Shown in pieces: positions 22,350-33,787 of a stretch of 64,000 nt of DNA. Source of the DNA: Leguminivora glycinivorella (lineage: Eukaryota > Arthropoda > Insecta > Lepidoptera > Tortricidae); contig NC_062990.1 of assembly GCF_023078275.1 (NCBI RefSeq), positions 141,501 through 205,500 of the forward strand. The letters are read 5' to 3'. Below the pieces are notes generated by a model that ran no database searches, had not been told where the DNA came from, and saw nothing but the letters and a program-made list of their open reading frames with translations. Position 1 is the stretch's first letter. Every line of letters starts with the position of its first letter. The translations under genes and the position numbers were made by a program.

Positions 22350-24160
22350 GTTTTTAACCGGCACAGTTTTTTTTAAGTCTTTGGCATTAATGCAAGAATT
22401 GCCAAAAAGTCTATTTAAATGAGATGATCCATGTTTCTATTTTGCTCTATTGACTAGTAGAGCCTTGTGGCTTTAAGTCTCTGTTTCCCTGTCTCTGCTT
22501 GTTGCAATCTTTTTTATGTTCAATTAAAGTCAAAAACCTCGTCATTTATCACTAGGCCTTTTAAATATTTACCGTTAATTTAAGAAGCATCTCTGTTGGC
22601 ATTATTAAAACTAACAAAATCGATGATCGATGATGTTGCCCGGATCTTTAACATCTGCGATGGCAACGCAGTCTGTAGAAATTGCGACTGCAGCGGTAAA
22701 CTGATGTCTGAATCCCAATTTTACTTTTACAACGCCGTAAGAAAATAAATTCTTGAAAAGTAGGATATTCTTCAAGCCATGAGGTTTCTTAGGCAGTAAA
22801 GTTTAATTCTTTGGTAACTACTTCACCTCAGCCATTATCCGGCTTCATCGGGAACTTTTGCGATTATGTTCCGGGAGTTATTGCGAATGCGTGTCCAGAA
22901 TAGTCTTCCTCGGTAAAAATAACAGTAATTTAAAAAAAAAGTATTTAATAGTCTTTCTAAAACTAAGTTAAGTTATTATAACCAAAGCGATTTTAAACGA
23001 ACATAACATTCATGGTTGTAAATTGAAGGGAAATTTACACCTACGACAGGAATAGTACCTGTGACCCTGAAGAGCCTTGGTACTTGGTACTGACCAACTA
23101 AGATAGGTACGTAGGCCTCCAGATATGTGCGAATTTTTCAATGCCTACCTTCAATACTTAAACGCCTAGTGAAGTTCTGCTTATAGCGATTTAGCGATAT
23201 CTTTCTGTACAAACACTGTACTTGCCTGTTTCTAGATTAAGAGGGGGACAAAATTGTGATTGTGACATACTGACTACGGACAGACAGACAGACAATACTA
23301 TTATGTTTTTCTAATTTGACAAGTACATAAAGTTTTAAATTTTACAGGAATACTGATAAAAAAAATCTAAGTTGAAAATCATTCCAGGGATCCACGAGGA
23401 AAAGAGTTTCGTTTTTCTTTTTGGCATGGAAGACTAAAAAGTGTAGTTCACAAAGATTCGCTCAACAAACTGCCTCTCCTAAGTATAAACATACACTGGT
23501 TTCTTCACCGCTAGCCTCCTCTCCCAACATGAACACTTGTATCGCAGCATTTACGGGCCAAGTCCTAACGGCCGTACTTTACACCGCGTTATTGAAATTT
23601 CCGCAACTTCGCCCAACAACTCACAGATCCCCTCGATCGCTCCCAGAGTACGTAGTCTGCAAAAACGCTTACGATAATATCGTTATCGTAACTAGCTGTC
23701 TCTCGCTCATCCGTATTGGCGCGAGCGCCAGACAGTGCTTCGATCGGCGTCTCGCGTTAACGATTGTCATTTCGGCTGCCCGCAGCCCGCCAACTTTATC
23801 ACCCTCAATCGCTGCCAGGTTTCCTCAACTTTGACGGGCTAATTTATTGTGCAACTTTTCTCATGTTTCTGGTTTATTTATAACGTTTTTTTGTCGTGTA
23901 TGTTAATTTGTGTCGGTATTTTGTCAGATGTTTTGCGGAAGGAAATTAGCTTTGAATACTTAAGGATATGGATTCTATCAAAATCAGCTTTTGCTTTCTT
24001 AAGAACCGAATAACTACGAGTAATAACATTGGTTATTTGGCTCGCATGACACTGACTCACTTAGTGACCTGTCAAAATTATCTTAAACAAGTTATGTCCA
24101 TAGTTAGGTATTATAAGTAAGTCGAATGAATGTTCAATGTAATGTCTTTTGATACAAGAA
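22350..24160. other. Intergenic DNA with one unexplained frame
   Basis: A 137-codon + frame at 23421-23834 crosses a relatively GC/CpG-rich stretch (about 23550-23830). It is rich in Ser, Pro and Ala (RSPPTLSPSIAARFPQL) and shows no domain. No splice signals frame it. It may be promoter-like DNA rather than coding. A decayed SINE head lies at 23027-23130. Confidence 0.35.
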
Positions 24161-24418
24161 ATAAATAAATAAATAAATAAATATTAGGGACACCTCACAC
24201 AAATCAACTTAGCCCCAAACTAAGCAAAGCTTGTACTATGGGTGCTAAGCGACGATATATATACTTAAATAGATAAATACTTTATATACATAGAAAACAT
24301 CCATGACTCAGGAACAAATATCTGTGCTCATCACACAAATAAATGCCCTTACCGGGATTCGAACCCAGGACCGCGACTTAGCAGGCAGGGTCACTACCGA
24401 CTGAGCCAGACCAGACGG
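24161..24418 (-). mobile_element. tRNA-headed SINE (family 1)
   Basis: The (AAAT)n tail is at 24161 and the head ends near 24413 (minus strand: GGTCTGGCTCAGTCGGTAG). It is more diverged in its middle than the copies at 1 and 15300. Confidence 0.85.
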
Positions 24419-25025
24419 GGAATTTTCAAGAAACTTGTTCAGAGATCAAGAAAAGTTGTATGATCTTACTTTATTACGCCAATAAAACTCTGATTGTTGT
24501 TTGCGAGTTGATACCACAAGCATCATATCCAAACCCGTTTAATGCTATCAGAAATTGGCAAAATTAGAATCCACCTCTCAAAATTAACAATTCCTGCACT
24601 ATTGAAGTTGATCGGCAACTAATAAACTTCAGCGTTGTTCAGCTGTTGTACCTTTGCTGTCTAAATACCAAACTGTTGATTCTCTCTAATTGATCAACTC
24701 TTTGATAAACTCTGCTTGAATGCGGGCAAATAAATTAAATCCCGAAAGTCCCGAAACAGATGAAAGGAGTTTCTGCCTTGTTACATTCAGAAACAAAAAG
24801 TCTCTCAATTGAAACATCAAGTTTCAAAGTTAAACTTCGTCATGTCTTTTTTGAATAGATGTTTGAGTCATTATGGAAATTGTTATTCAATTATTCTTAT
24901 TCGGACTTGGGGGATGAATCAAAGTCGAAGAAAGAAGTCAAATATAATGCATGTTATTCAGAAATGTTGTAAACTTTCAAGGGACCAAAGAAGTACGCGT
25001 TTTGTGGACAATTCTTTACCCTTTT
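24419..25025. other. Intergenic DNA, nothing assignable
   Basis: No feature is supported here. Confidence 0.5.
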
Positions 25026-25268
25026 TAACCCCCGACGCAAAAACGACGAGGTGTTATTAGTTTGACGTGTCTGTCTGTCTGTCTCTTTGTCTGTCTGTGT
25101 ATGTGTCTGTCTGTGGCATCGTAGCTCCCGAACGGATGAACCGATTTAGATTCAGTTTTTTTTGTCAAAGCTGAATTAGTCGGGAGTGTTCTTAGCCATG
25201 TTTCATGAATCTCGGTCTACTAGGTCGCGGTCGGGAGTTTTTCAAAATTTTAATTTTGTGGTTAGGTT
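25026..25268 (+). repeat. Dispersed repeat (CCCCCGACGCAAAAACGACG)
   Basis: The sequence CCCCCGACGCAAAAACGACG, a (GTCT)n run, GGCATCGTAGCTCCCGAACG and TAGGTCGCGGTCGGGAG are parts of a non-coding repeat that I recall as widespread in lepidopteran genomes. CCCGAC and GTCGGG mark its mirrored ends. Only one copy is in this window, so the family call is from memory. Confidence 0.5.
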
Positions 25269-25391
25269 ATTTACGAGTATGTTAGTGAAATTTGTTGTTT
25301 GCTGTTTAGAATCTAAGGACGAAATAGTAGGTAATTCTAATTTCTTGTTTTGAAACTATTATGGCCTTATGATTTGTCTCGTACCAAAAGT

Positions 25392-25499
25392 GTCATCATC
25401 ATCATCCTCCTCCTTGCTTTATCCCAGGGGTCCGCTTTGACAACTAATTCCAAGATTTGGCGTAGGCATTACTTTTATGAAAGCGACTGCCATCTGACT
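25392..25499 (-). mobile_element. 5'-truncated SINE (family 3)
   Basis: A (TCA)n tail at 25393 is followed by AAGATTTGGCGTAGGCATTA and GACTGCCATCTGAC, the reverse complement of the family-3 body. A 13-bp duplication TCGTACCAAAAGT flanks it (25379-25391, 25500-25512). Confidence 0.9.
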
Positions 25500-25512
25500 T
25501 CGTACCAAAAGT

Positions 25513-26114
25513 ATATTGGCAAAAACATCACATGTGGCGTGGGTTACCTCATCTGTTTCTTATGGAAGTAGGCGAAGGAAAGATTTTGCAACCTTTCGAT
25601 TACCATAACCAGATGTTATTGCTTCCTTATTCAAATGTTGTCCGAGGTTTACCAAGACAAGAGATGCACAAAATGGCTTGATATCAGACCTTATTTGTTA
25701 TGAATTGAGGTATACCTACTAGGTTCGCTATCTCTTCTCAGTTATCAATGGTAATAACTAATTTTTGAAAATATACTGTACATTTTAAGCTAAGTTTTAG
25801 GCAAACGCTGTACTACCTATAAGGTTAGGTGAATACATTTTGTTTCCGAATGAATTTCATTGTTTTTTACTTACGTGGTGTTGAATCTAAGTATTAGGAA
25901 CTGCAGGGCTAGCGCATGATTGTCGCGAGAATATGTATGTTGCCGATAGATCACACGTCTTCTGTACCTGTGTTCAACTGTATTAATGACATAAGGACGG
26001 GTAGTCTATATCGCGGCGACACACTCCCGTGCCAATCATGTGCTAACCTCGCTGGGATCTATGTAGAAATCTTAGAAGAACGCAATTTGTGTCGTTAACT
26101 TTCGACCGAACAAG
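25513..26114. other. Intergenic DNA, nothing assignable
   Basis: No feature is supported here. Confidence 0.5.
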
Positions 26115-26355
26115 AAATGAACCTCTTCTCGCACTAGTGCGTAAAAAACACCATCTGTATTGAAAATACCTAGTAATCAGAGCTCAGAAACCGGTTAAAT
26201 TTTCAAACCGTTATCATGTATTTGCGGCAAAAACCTTTAAATCTCGTTTTCGCTCGATAAACCAGTTTTTGGGGAACGCGTTCATAAAGGTTTCGTTTGA
26301 TTAACCGGATAAGAAAAAATAAAGCGGTTTATTCCGCAGCATGATAGGTAATTCT
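26115..26355. repeat. AACCGGTT-type repeat, left half
   Basis: It contains AGAAACCGGTTAAATTTT, AATAAAGCGGTTTATTCCG and related blocks. The matching, oppositely oriented half is at 31944-32125. The hAT-like element at 26364-31935 sits between them, apparently inserted into this older repeat. Confidence 0.5.
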
Positions 26356-26660
26356 GTACTAACCAGGGACCGGACAACCCCTTCCGCGCTACAAGCCTTT
26401 CATTGGGAATCCCTAACGTAAGGACGACCCAATCGAGAGGCTCTCCCTTTCGAACTGCAAGCCCATTCATTTGACTAGCCCTTACAAAAAACTTAGCAAA
26501 ACAATAAAGCTAGCCCTGTGCATTGGCTTACCGCTATCCGATACGGCTTGCAATCCTTTAATAAGGGTTACCCTTATTTTAAGCGCTATTTATAAGGCTT
26601 TCCCTTTTGTTAAAGCGTAGTCGAGCCTTGCGTGAAAGAGACAGGATTATGAATCTAAGC

Positions 26661-27061
26661 TATTGTAAGAACAGGAAGGAAAATGCGCTGTTGCCACTTC
26701 GCATTTTGTGCCCCATTTTTAATTTTGCAACGAAACATGTTTTCGTTGGATAAAAGTAGAACACGGCTAGAAATTATTTTTAATGAACTGGGAGACAAGG
26801 GACTGATGGCTGGTAAATGATCATCGTCGCCCATAGATCAGTATGTATGTTCGTACGTATGAATGTATGTAGGTATGTATGAATGTATGTAGGTATGTAT
26901 GTATGAATATAATTATGTAAATATGTATGTATGCATGTAAATATACAGTGTTGGCCGAAAATCAATACAATTAACCATTAACATTACACATTGAAAACGT
27001 TAATTGCCAACATAAAAACAAGCAGTTTTCGTCATCCAACTCGCCTTGATGAGTTAATTGG
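26661..27061. other. Left shoulder of the hAT-like element, ATGT microsatellite
   Basis: Between the subterminal zone and the first array lies a degenerate (GTAT)n/(ATGT)n tract (26843-26945). The rest is unclassified. Confidence 0.5.
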
Positions 27062-28700
27062 GTGAGCAGTTCCTAAGATAGAGCTGATGTTGAACCCTGG
27101 CTTTTCCCAGGGGAACGCGGGTTTGGTTTAACATAGGCAAGCGCGGTTTTCGTCATCGGACTTGTTTTGATGAGTACTTGAGTGAGCAGTAACCAAGGTA
27201 GAGCTGATGCTGAACCCTGGCTATTCCTAAGGGGAACTCGGGTTTCGTGCAACATAGGCAAACGCTGTTTTCGTCATCGGACTTGTATTGATGAGTACTT
27301 GAGTGAGCAGTAACCAAGGTAGAGCTGATGTTGAACCCTGGCTTTTCCCAGGGGAACGCGGGTTTGGAGTAACATAGGCAAGCGCTGTTTTCGTCATCGG
27401 ACTTGTTTTGGTGAGTACTTGAGTGAGCAGTAACCAAGGTAGAGCTGATGCTGAACCCTGGCTATTCCTAAGGGAACTCGGGTTTCGTGCAACATAGGCA
27501 AACGCTGTTTTCGTCATCGGACGTGTATTGATGAGTACTTGAGTGAGCAGTAACCAAGGTAGAGCTGATGCTGAACCCTGGCTTTTCCCAGGGGAACGCG
27601 GGTTTGGAGTAACATAGGCAAGCGCTGTTTTCGTCATCGGACTTGTCTTGATGAGTACTTGTGTGAGCAGTAACCAAGGTAGAGCTGATGCTGAACCCTG
27701 GCTATTCCTAAGGGAACTCGGGTTTCGTGCAACATAGGCAAACGCTGCTTTCTTCATCGGACTTGTATTGATGAGTACTTGAGTGAGCAGTAACCAAAGT
27801 AGAGCTGATGCTGAACCCTGGCTTTTCCCAGGGGAACGCGGGTTTGGAGTAACATAGGCAAGCGCTGTTTTCTTCCTCGGACTTGTCTTGGTGAGTACTT
27901 GTGTGAGCAGTAACCAAGGTAGAGCTGATGCTGAACCCTGGCTATTCCTAGGGGAACGCGGGTTTGGAGTAACATAGGCAAGCGCTGTTTTCGTCATCGG
28001 ACTTGTCTTGATGAGTACTTGAGTGAGCAGTAACCAAGGTAGAGCTGATGCTGAACCCTGGCTATTCCTAGGGGAACTCTGGTTTCGTGCAACATACGCA
28101 AACGCTGTTTTCGTCATCGGACTTGTCTTGATGAGTACTTGAGTGAGCAGTAACCAAGGTAGAGCTGATGCTGAACCCTGGCTATTCCTAAGGGAACTCG
28201 GGTTTCGTGCAACATAGGCAAACGCTGTTTTCGTCATCGGACTTGTCTTGATGAGTACTTGAGTGAGCAGTAACCAAGGTAGAGCTGATGCTGAACCCTG
28301 GCTTTTCCCAGGGGAACGCGGGTTTGGTGTAACATAGGCAAGCGCTGTTTTCGTCATCGGACTTGTTTTGATGAGTATTTGAGTGAGCAGTATCCAGGGT
28401 AGAGCTGAATGCTGAACCCTGGCTATTCCTAGGGGAACTCGGGTTTCGTGCAACATAGGCAAACGCTGTTTTCGTCATCGGATTTGTCTTGATGAGTACT
28501 TGAGTGAGCAGTAACCAAGGTAGAGCTGATATTGAACTCTGGCTGTACCTAGGGGAACTTAGGTTTGGTGCAACATAGACAAACCCGGTTTTCGTTATAG
28601 GCCCTGCCTTTATGAGGACTTCGGTGCGCAGTACCCAAGCCAGCGCTGTAGCTGAGACCTGGTGGTACCTAGGGGAACTCAGGTTCGGTGCAATATAAAT
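27062..28700 (-). repeat. 120-bp minisatellite array 1 (13-14 units)
   Basis: The unit includes GGTAGAGCTGATGCTGAACC, GTTTTCGTCATCGGACTTG and GATGAGTACTTGAGTGAGC. Two subtypes alternate. One has TTTTCCCAGGGGAACGCGGG with GGCAAGCGC. The other has TATTCCTAAGGGAACTCGGG with GGCAAACGC. This gives a 240-bp higher-order period over most of the array, broken by a hybrid near 27940. The unit length is divisible by three, so long frames (up to 411 codons) stay open, but codon choice and family support for a protein are absent. Units nearest the spacer (28540-28700) are most diverged. Confidence 0.9.
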
Positions 28701-29184
28701 AAACGCTGTTTTCTGTTCATAGTATGTTTTGTGTAAAATATCTTAGACTCGTATTTATGACTGTGGTACTTGGTTGAGTTGAGTAGTACCATAGAATCTG
28801 TCAAACTATTTCTGTTGATTGTTGTGAATTCTATGAAGATCGTTTGAAACAGAAATACTTTTCTGGTGGCAATCAAGCATACAGCCCGTCTGATAGTAAA
28901 TAGTTACCGCAGTCTATGGACGCTTGGAACTCCAGTATTCTCTTTATTCCCTGTGTTACTATTAGTGAAATCGACTGTACTTAATTTTGATATTCAAATG
29001 GATATACATACGTATTTTTTTAGACATAAATAAAGTGTTTTATATATGGCAAATTAATAAATTTGTTATAAATACTTGATGTTAATATTCACTTCTGGTA
29101 GGATTTTTGACAGTTAATATAATGTTTTATGCCTAACTTGACATTGCATGAAATATTTCTATATTATAATGCACCGAAACTAGA
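28701..29184. other. Spacer between the inverted arrays
   Basis: AT-rich single-copy DNA of about 480 bp that would be the loop if the arrays paired. No coding frame is present. Confidence 0.6.
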
Positions 29185-31050
29185 GTTGCCCTAGATACCG
29201 CCAGGGCTCAGCTACAGCGCTGTCTTGGCTATTGCGTACCCAAGTCCTCGTCAAGACAAGTCCGATGACGCAAACAGCGTTTGCCTATGTTACACCAAAC
29301 CCGAGTTCTCCTAGGTACAGCCAGGTTTCAGCATCAGCTCTATCTTGGGTACAGCTCACCCAAATACTCATTAAGACAAGTCCAATGACGAAAACAGCGT
29401 TTGCCTGTGTTATACTAAACCCGAGTTCCCCTAGGTGCAAACAGAGTTCAGCATCAGCTACACTTCGGTTACTGCTCACTCGAGTGCTCATCAAGACAAG
29501 TCCGATGACGAAAACAGCGTTTGCCTGTGTTACACTAAACCCGAGTTCCCCTAGGTGCAGCCAGAGTTCAGCAACAGCTGGACTTTGGGTACTGCTTGCT
29601 CGAGTACTCATCAAGACAAGTCCGATGACGAAAACAGCGTTTGCCTGGGTTACACTAAACCCAAGTTCCCCTAGGTGCAGCCAGGGTTCAGCATCAGCTG
29701 GACTTTGGGTATTGCTCACTCGAGTACTCATGAAGACAAGTCCGATAACGAAAACAGCGTTTGCCTGTGTTACACTAAACCCGAGTTCCCCTAGGTGCAG
29801 CCAGGGTTCAGCATCAGCTGGACTTTGAGTACTGCTCATTCAAGTACTCATCAAGACAAGTCCGATGACGAAAACAGCGTTTGCCTGTGCTATACTAAAC
29901 CCGAGTTCCCATAGGTGCAGCCAGGGTTCTGCATCAGCTGGACTTTGGGTACTGCTCACTCGAGTATTCATCAAGACAAGTCCGATGACGAAAACAGCGT
30001 TTGCCTGTGTTACACTAATCCCGAGTTCCCCTAGGTACAGCCAGGGTTCAGCATCAGCTGGACTTCGGGTACTGCTTGCTCGAGTACTCAACAAGACAAG
30101 TCCGATGACGAAAACAGCGTTTGCCTGGGTTACACTAAACCCAAGTTCCCCTAGGTGCAGCCAGGGTTCAGCATCAGCTGGACTTCGGGTACTGCTCACC
30201 CGAGTACTCATCAAGACAAGTCCGATGACGAAAACAGCGTTTGCCTGTGTTACACTAATCCCGAGTTCCCCTAGGTACAGCCAGAGTTCAGCATCAGCTG
30301 GACTTCGGGTACTGCTTGCTCGAGTACTCATCAAGACAAGTCCGATGACGAAAACAGCGTTTGCCTGTGTTACACTAAACCCGAGTTCCCCTAGATGCAG
30401 CCAGGGTTCAGCATCAGCTGGACTTCGGGTACTGCTCACTCGAGTACTCATCAAGACAAGTCCGATGACGAAAACAGCGTTTGCCTGTGTTACACTAAAC
30501 CCGAGTTCCCCTAGGTGCAGCCAGGGTTCAGCATCAGCTGGACTTCGGGCACTGCTCACTCGAGTACTCATCAAGACAAGTCCGATGACGAAAACAGCGT
30601 TTGCCTGTGTTACACTAAACCCGAGTTCCCCTAGATACAGCCAGGGTTCAGCATCAGCTGGACTTCGGGTACTGCTCACTCGAGTACTCATTAAGACAAG
30701 TCCGATGACGAAACCAGCGTTTGCCTGTGTTTCACTAAACCCGAGTTCCCCTAGGTGCAGCCAGGGTTCAGCATCAGCTGGACTTCGGGTACTGCTCACT
30801 CGAGTACTCATCAAGACAAGTCCGATGACGAAACCAGCGTTTGCCTGTGTTACACTAAACCCGAGTTCCCCTAGGTACAGCCAGGGTTCAGCATCAGCTG
30901 GACTTCGGGTACTGCTCACTCGAGTACTCATCAAGACAAGTCCGATGACGAAAACAGCGTTTGCCTGTATTACACTAAACCCGAGTTCCCCTAGGTGCAG
31001 CCAGGGTTCAGCATCAGCTAGACTTCGGGTACTCATCAAGACAAGTCCGA
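29185..31050 (+). repeat. 120-bp minisatellite array 2 (about 15 units), inverted relative to array 1
   Basis: The units carry CATCAAGACAAGTCCGATGA, GAAAACAGCGTTTGCC and CCCGAGTTCCCCTAGG, the reverse complement of array 1 with moderate divergence. The array is more uniform than array 1 and shows no clear alternation. Open frames of 441 codons (plus) and 408 codons (minus) result from the in-phase period. First units (29185-29480) are the most diverged, mirroring array 1. Confidence 0.9.
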
Positions 31051-31051
31051 T

Positions 31052-31560
31052 AAAAAAACCGGCCAAGAGCGTGTCGGGCCACGCTCAGTGTAGGGTTCCG
31101 AAGTTTTCCATATTTTTCTCAAAAACTACTGAACCTATCAAGTTCAAAACAATTTTCCTAGAAAGTCTTTACAAAGTTCTACTTTTGTGATTTTTTTCAT
31201 ATTTTTTAAACTTATGGTTCAAAAGTTAGAGGGGGGGGGGACGCACTTTTTTTTCCTTTAGGAGCGATTATTTCTGAAAATATTAATGTTATCAAAAAGC
31301 AATCTTAGTAAACCCTTTATTCATTCTTAAATACCTATCCAACAATAATTATATCACACGTTGGGGTTGGAATGAAAAAAAATTATCAGCCCCCACTTTA
31401 CATGTAGGGGGGGGTACCCTAATAAAACATTTTTTTCCATTTTTTATTTTTGCACTCTGTTGGCGTGATTGATATACATATTGGGACCAAATTTCAGCTT
31501 TCTAGTGCTAACGGTTACTGAGATTATTCGCTGACGGACGGACGGATTTGGTATTGAAAA
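31052..31560 (+). repeat. GGTTCCG-type element inserted in the array end
   Basis: It starts ACCGGCCAAGAGCGTGTCGG right after a partial 120-bp unit. It shares AAATTTCAGCTTTCTAGTGC and CTAACGGTTACTGAGATTA with 17917-18272. Its right end (GGAACCC) is missing, so it is 3'-truncated or rearranged. Confidence 0.7.
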
Positions 31561-31943
31561 TTGAACCTTATTTTATCTACAGCCGTTTCCATCAAACAGA
31601 AACGCGCAAATATCACACACAGTGCCGCCGTAGGTAACGATCGTATGTTATTTCGTTCGGAGTAATGTGTGCTTTATGAGCGAGGTACAGGATTTAAACT
31701 CGCACGATATGCTATAAGGGAGAGCAAATAAAACCCAATATAAGGCTTACCCTTATGGCGTTAGGCTGAGCCGATGATAAGGGTTTTGAAAGGGTATTGG
31801 GCTATTTTAGGTAAGCGCTTTCGTTAGGGCTTTAAAAGCAAAATGAAAGGGTATGGCGCCAAAAGGGTAGGGTAAGTTAAGCCTAACGAAATACCCATAC
31901 AAAACCCCGTATAAGGGATAGCGGGCCGGTCCCTGGTACTAAC

Positions 31944-32125
31944 CAAACAAAAGAAGTCGCTGTGTGAAAGTAGGCGCCGGTGCGTCTTGCCGCTCGTCGA
32001 ATAAACCGGTTTATTTCGGTTAAAATAAAGTTCTCTTAACGTTCGCGTTCTTTAGAAAGTTCGGAGTAAAATCGAAATAAACCGGTTTTAGTCGATAAAA
32101 AACCGGTTCCAAGCCTTTCTAGTAA
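31944..32125. repeat. AACCGGTT-type repeat, right half
   Basis: AATAAACCGGTTTATTTCGG, AAATAAACCGGTTTTAGTCG and AAAAACCGGTTCC mirror the segment at 26115-26355 across the hAT-like insertion. Confidence 0.5.
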
Positions 32126-32974
32126 GATACAACGTGTCTCTTGTACCTACTCAATCTTAAATTGACCCTGTAGGTAAATTATGCTGAGGGTGAATTTATT
32201 GGTCGACCTTTTTAAGGTGTGGGTCGCTCCAATTGCCAATATACGGGCTTCTGGGTTTTAATGAAAACTAACTGCAGTATCTGTGACCTTGATATACTTA
32301 TGGGAGAAGGATGATTAACTCGAAATATTTGAATAACGCATTTCTGCAAAAACATCACTAAATGTTTTATATATTTTTGATAAATTTTGGCAAAAATTGT
32401 TCTTTTTTGGCGAGTTGTTCAGTTTTTTAAAATGGTAATAACAAACTATGCGAAATCCAGAATTGTTTCTATGATATTTTAATTTTGAAATATGACCAGG
32501 CAGGCAAGCATGGTCGCGCGATAAATGATAAAACATCTGGCCGACCTTATCGCACTTACAAAAATCGACGATATTCTGCTAGTCTTGTATTAATTAATCG
32601 CCACTGCACCTGCTTCCGCTGCTGCTGCTTTTCCGCACTTGTATCGTAATTTATCTAACAAGTATGTTTGTCCGCAGCCCCCTCTGCCCGCGCGTCTTCC
32701 AGCTCGGAGCGCGCGCCCTCCCCCGCGCGCCCCCACAGAACACCCCACTAGAAGCCTATTGCAAGCGATATTGTTCGAGACGCAAATCACCAATCCTTGC
32801 GGGGTGAGGCGGGAGCGCATGGTGCTGCCATTGGTCGTTTCAAATAATGGCGCGCCTTTACGATTAGCAGTAGGGATGGGAATGGGACATGTCTATTATA
32901 GACAATGGTACCGGTACCAGTACTGTGGTGAATATGTTTTGCAACAAATTATAATATTATAATTAAATTATAAT
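32126..32974. other. Intergenic DNA with a GC-rich island
   Basis: From about 32660 to 32860 the sequence is strongly GC-rich, unlike the flanks. Both strands have short frames there, for example PPRAPTEHPTRSLLQ on the plus. About 1 kb further on the Ig gene's first visible exon appears, so this could be its promoter or a 5' exon. No TATA or signal-peptide frame was found. Confidence 0.35.
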
Positions 32975-33132
32975 AAGGCCTAGTTACCCTTCGGGTTGGA
33001 AGGTCAGATGGCAGTAGCTTTCATAAAACTAGTGCTTACGCCAAATCTTGGGATTAGTTTCCAAAGCGGACCCCAGGCTCCCATGAGTCGTGGCGAATGC
33101 CGATGCCGGGATAACGCAAGGAGGATGATGAT
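32975..33132 (+). mobile_element. 5'-truncated SINE (family 3)
   Basis: It starts at GGCCTAGTTACCCTTCGGG and ends with a (GAT)n-like tail. It is otherwise parallel to 12220-12373. Confidence 0.9.
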
Positions 33133-33787
33133 TGTGATAGCACCTCAATAAAAATCATTCTAGTAACTAATAACTAAACTGTGCATTTTTACTTACGTTT
33201 ACTAAGTTAAATTACCAACTAAATATTCTAAACTAATCAATCAACTAAATAACACTACAGACTCTACAGATTCTAAATAATTATTCACAATTACAAATCT
33301 GCTTTCTTTTATATTTCATAAAATGGTAGCACATGGTACGAACGGTAGTACGAAGTTCCCGCAACAGACATAAACTAACATGGCCCCATCCCTAGTCGTT
33401 TACGTGAAAGGGATAGCATATCGCATTGTTAACTAGGCAAAAAGGGATGGACGCGCCTCGGCGCCGCTCAGTACAACCATATTGACCAGTATAAATGAAC
33501 TCCGCGGATAATAAACAATATTCAACAAAATAATTAATTTGACTTAACTGTGGAATGTTATTCCATATTTTTTATATGTAGAAGTGTTAGAAGACTTGCC
33601 ACACCACTTTATGCTGCAAGAGACCATTGTTTGCAACCAGATTTGATTATTTAAGATTTTTTCCCGAGCGGACACGAACACTGTTAGCGGGTCGTATACT
33701 TGGGCGCTACTGATCGGTGTCGCATGCGTTCAAACTTTTATAAACCTGATTTGTCGTATGCTTGGTGACCGCCAGTCGCCCTGTAAG
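33133..33787. other. AT-rich DNA upstream of the Ig gene, nothing assignable
   Basis: No exon with good splice sites was recognised here. The missing 5' exons are probably farther upstream or in this stretch. Confidence 0.4.

Larger units (their letters stand above)
26364..31935. mobile_element. Non-autonomous hAT-like transposon, 5.57 kb, with inverted minisatellite arrays
   Basis: The termini are perfect 10-bp inverted repeats, CAGGGACCGG at 26364 and CCGGTCCCTG ending at 31935. The flanks are an 8-bp direct repeat GTACTAAC (26356-26363, 31936-31943), which fits the hAT target pattern nTnnnnAn. Subterminal zones hold repeated AAGGGTA/TACCCTT motifs on both sides (26560-26620 and 31735-31915), a usual site for hAT transposase binding. 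Inside lie two oppositely oriented arrays of a 120-bp unit (27062-28700 and 29185-31050), a spacer, and a later inserted GGTTCCG-type repeat. There is no transposase frame, so movement would need an enzyme supplied elsewhere. Confidence 0.7.

Noticed and set aside
27062..31050. A CRISPR array or a true repeat-protein gene
   Set aside because: The units are 120 bp, directly adjoining with no unique spacers, in an insect genome, and open on both strands. This is a minisatellite, with frames explained by a period divisible by three.
32639..32962. 107-codon frame over the GC-rich island as a protein
   Set aside because: No signal peptide, no good donor, and open frames on both strands. Regulatory or 5' UTR status is as likely.
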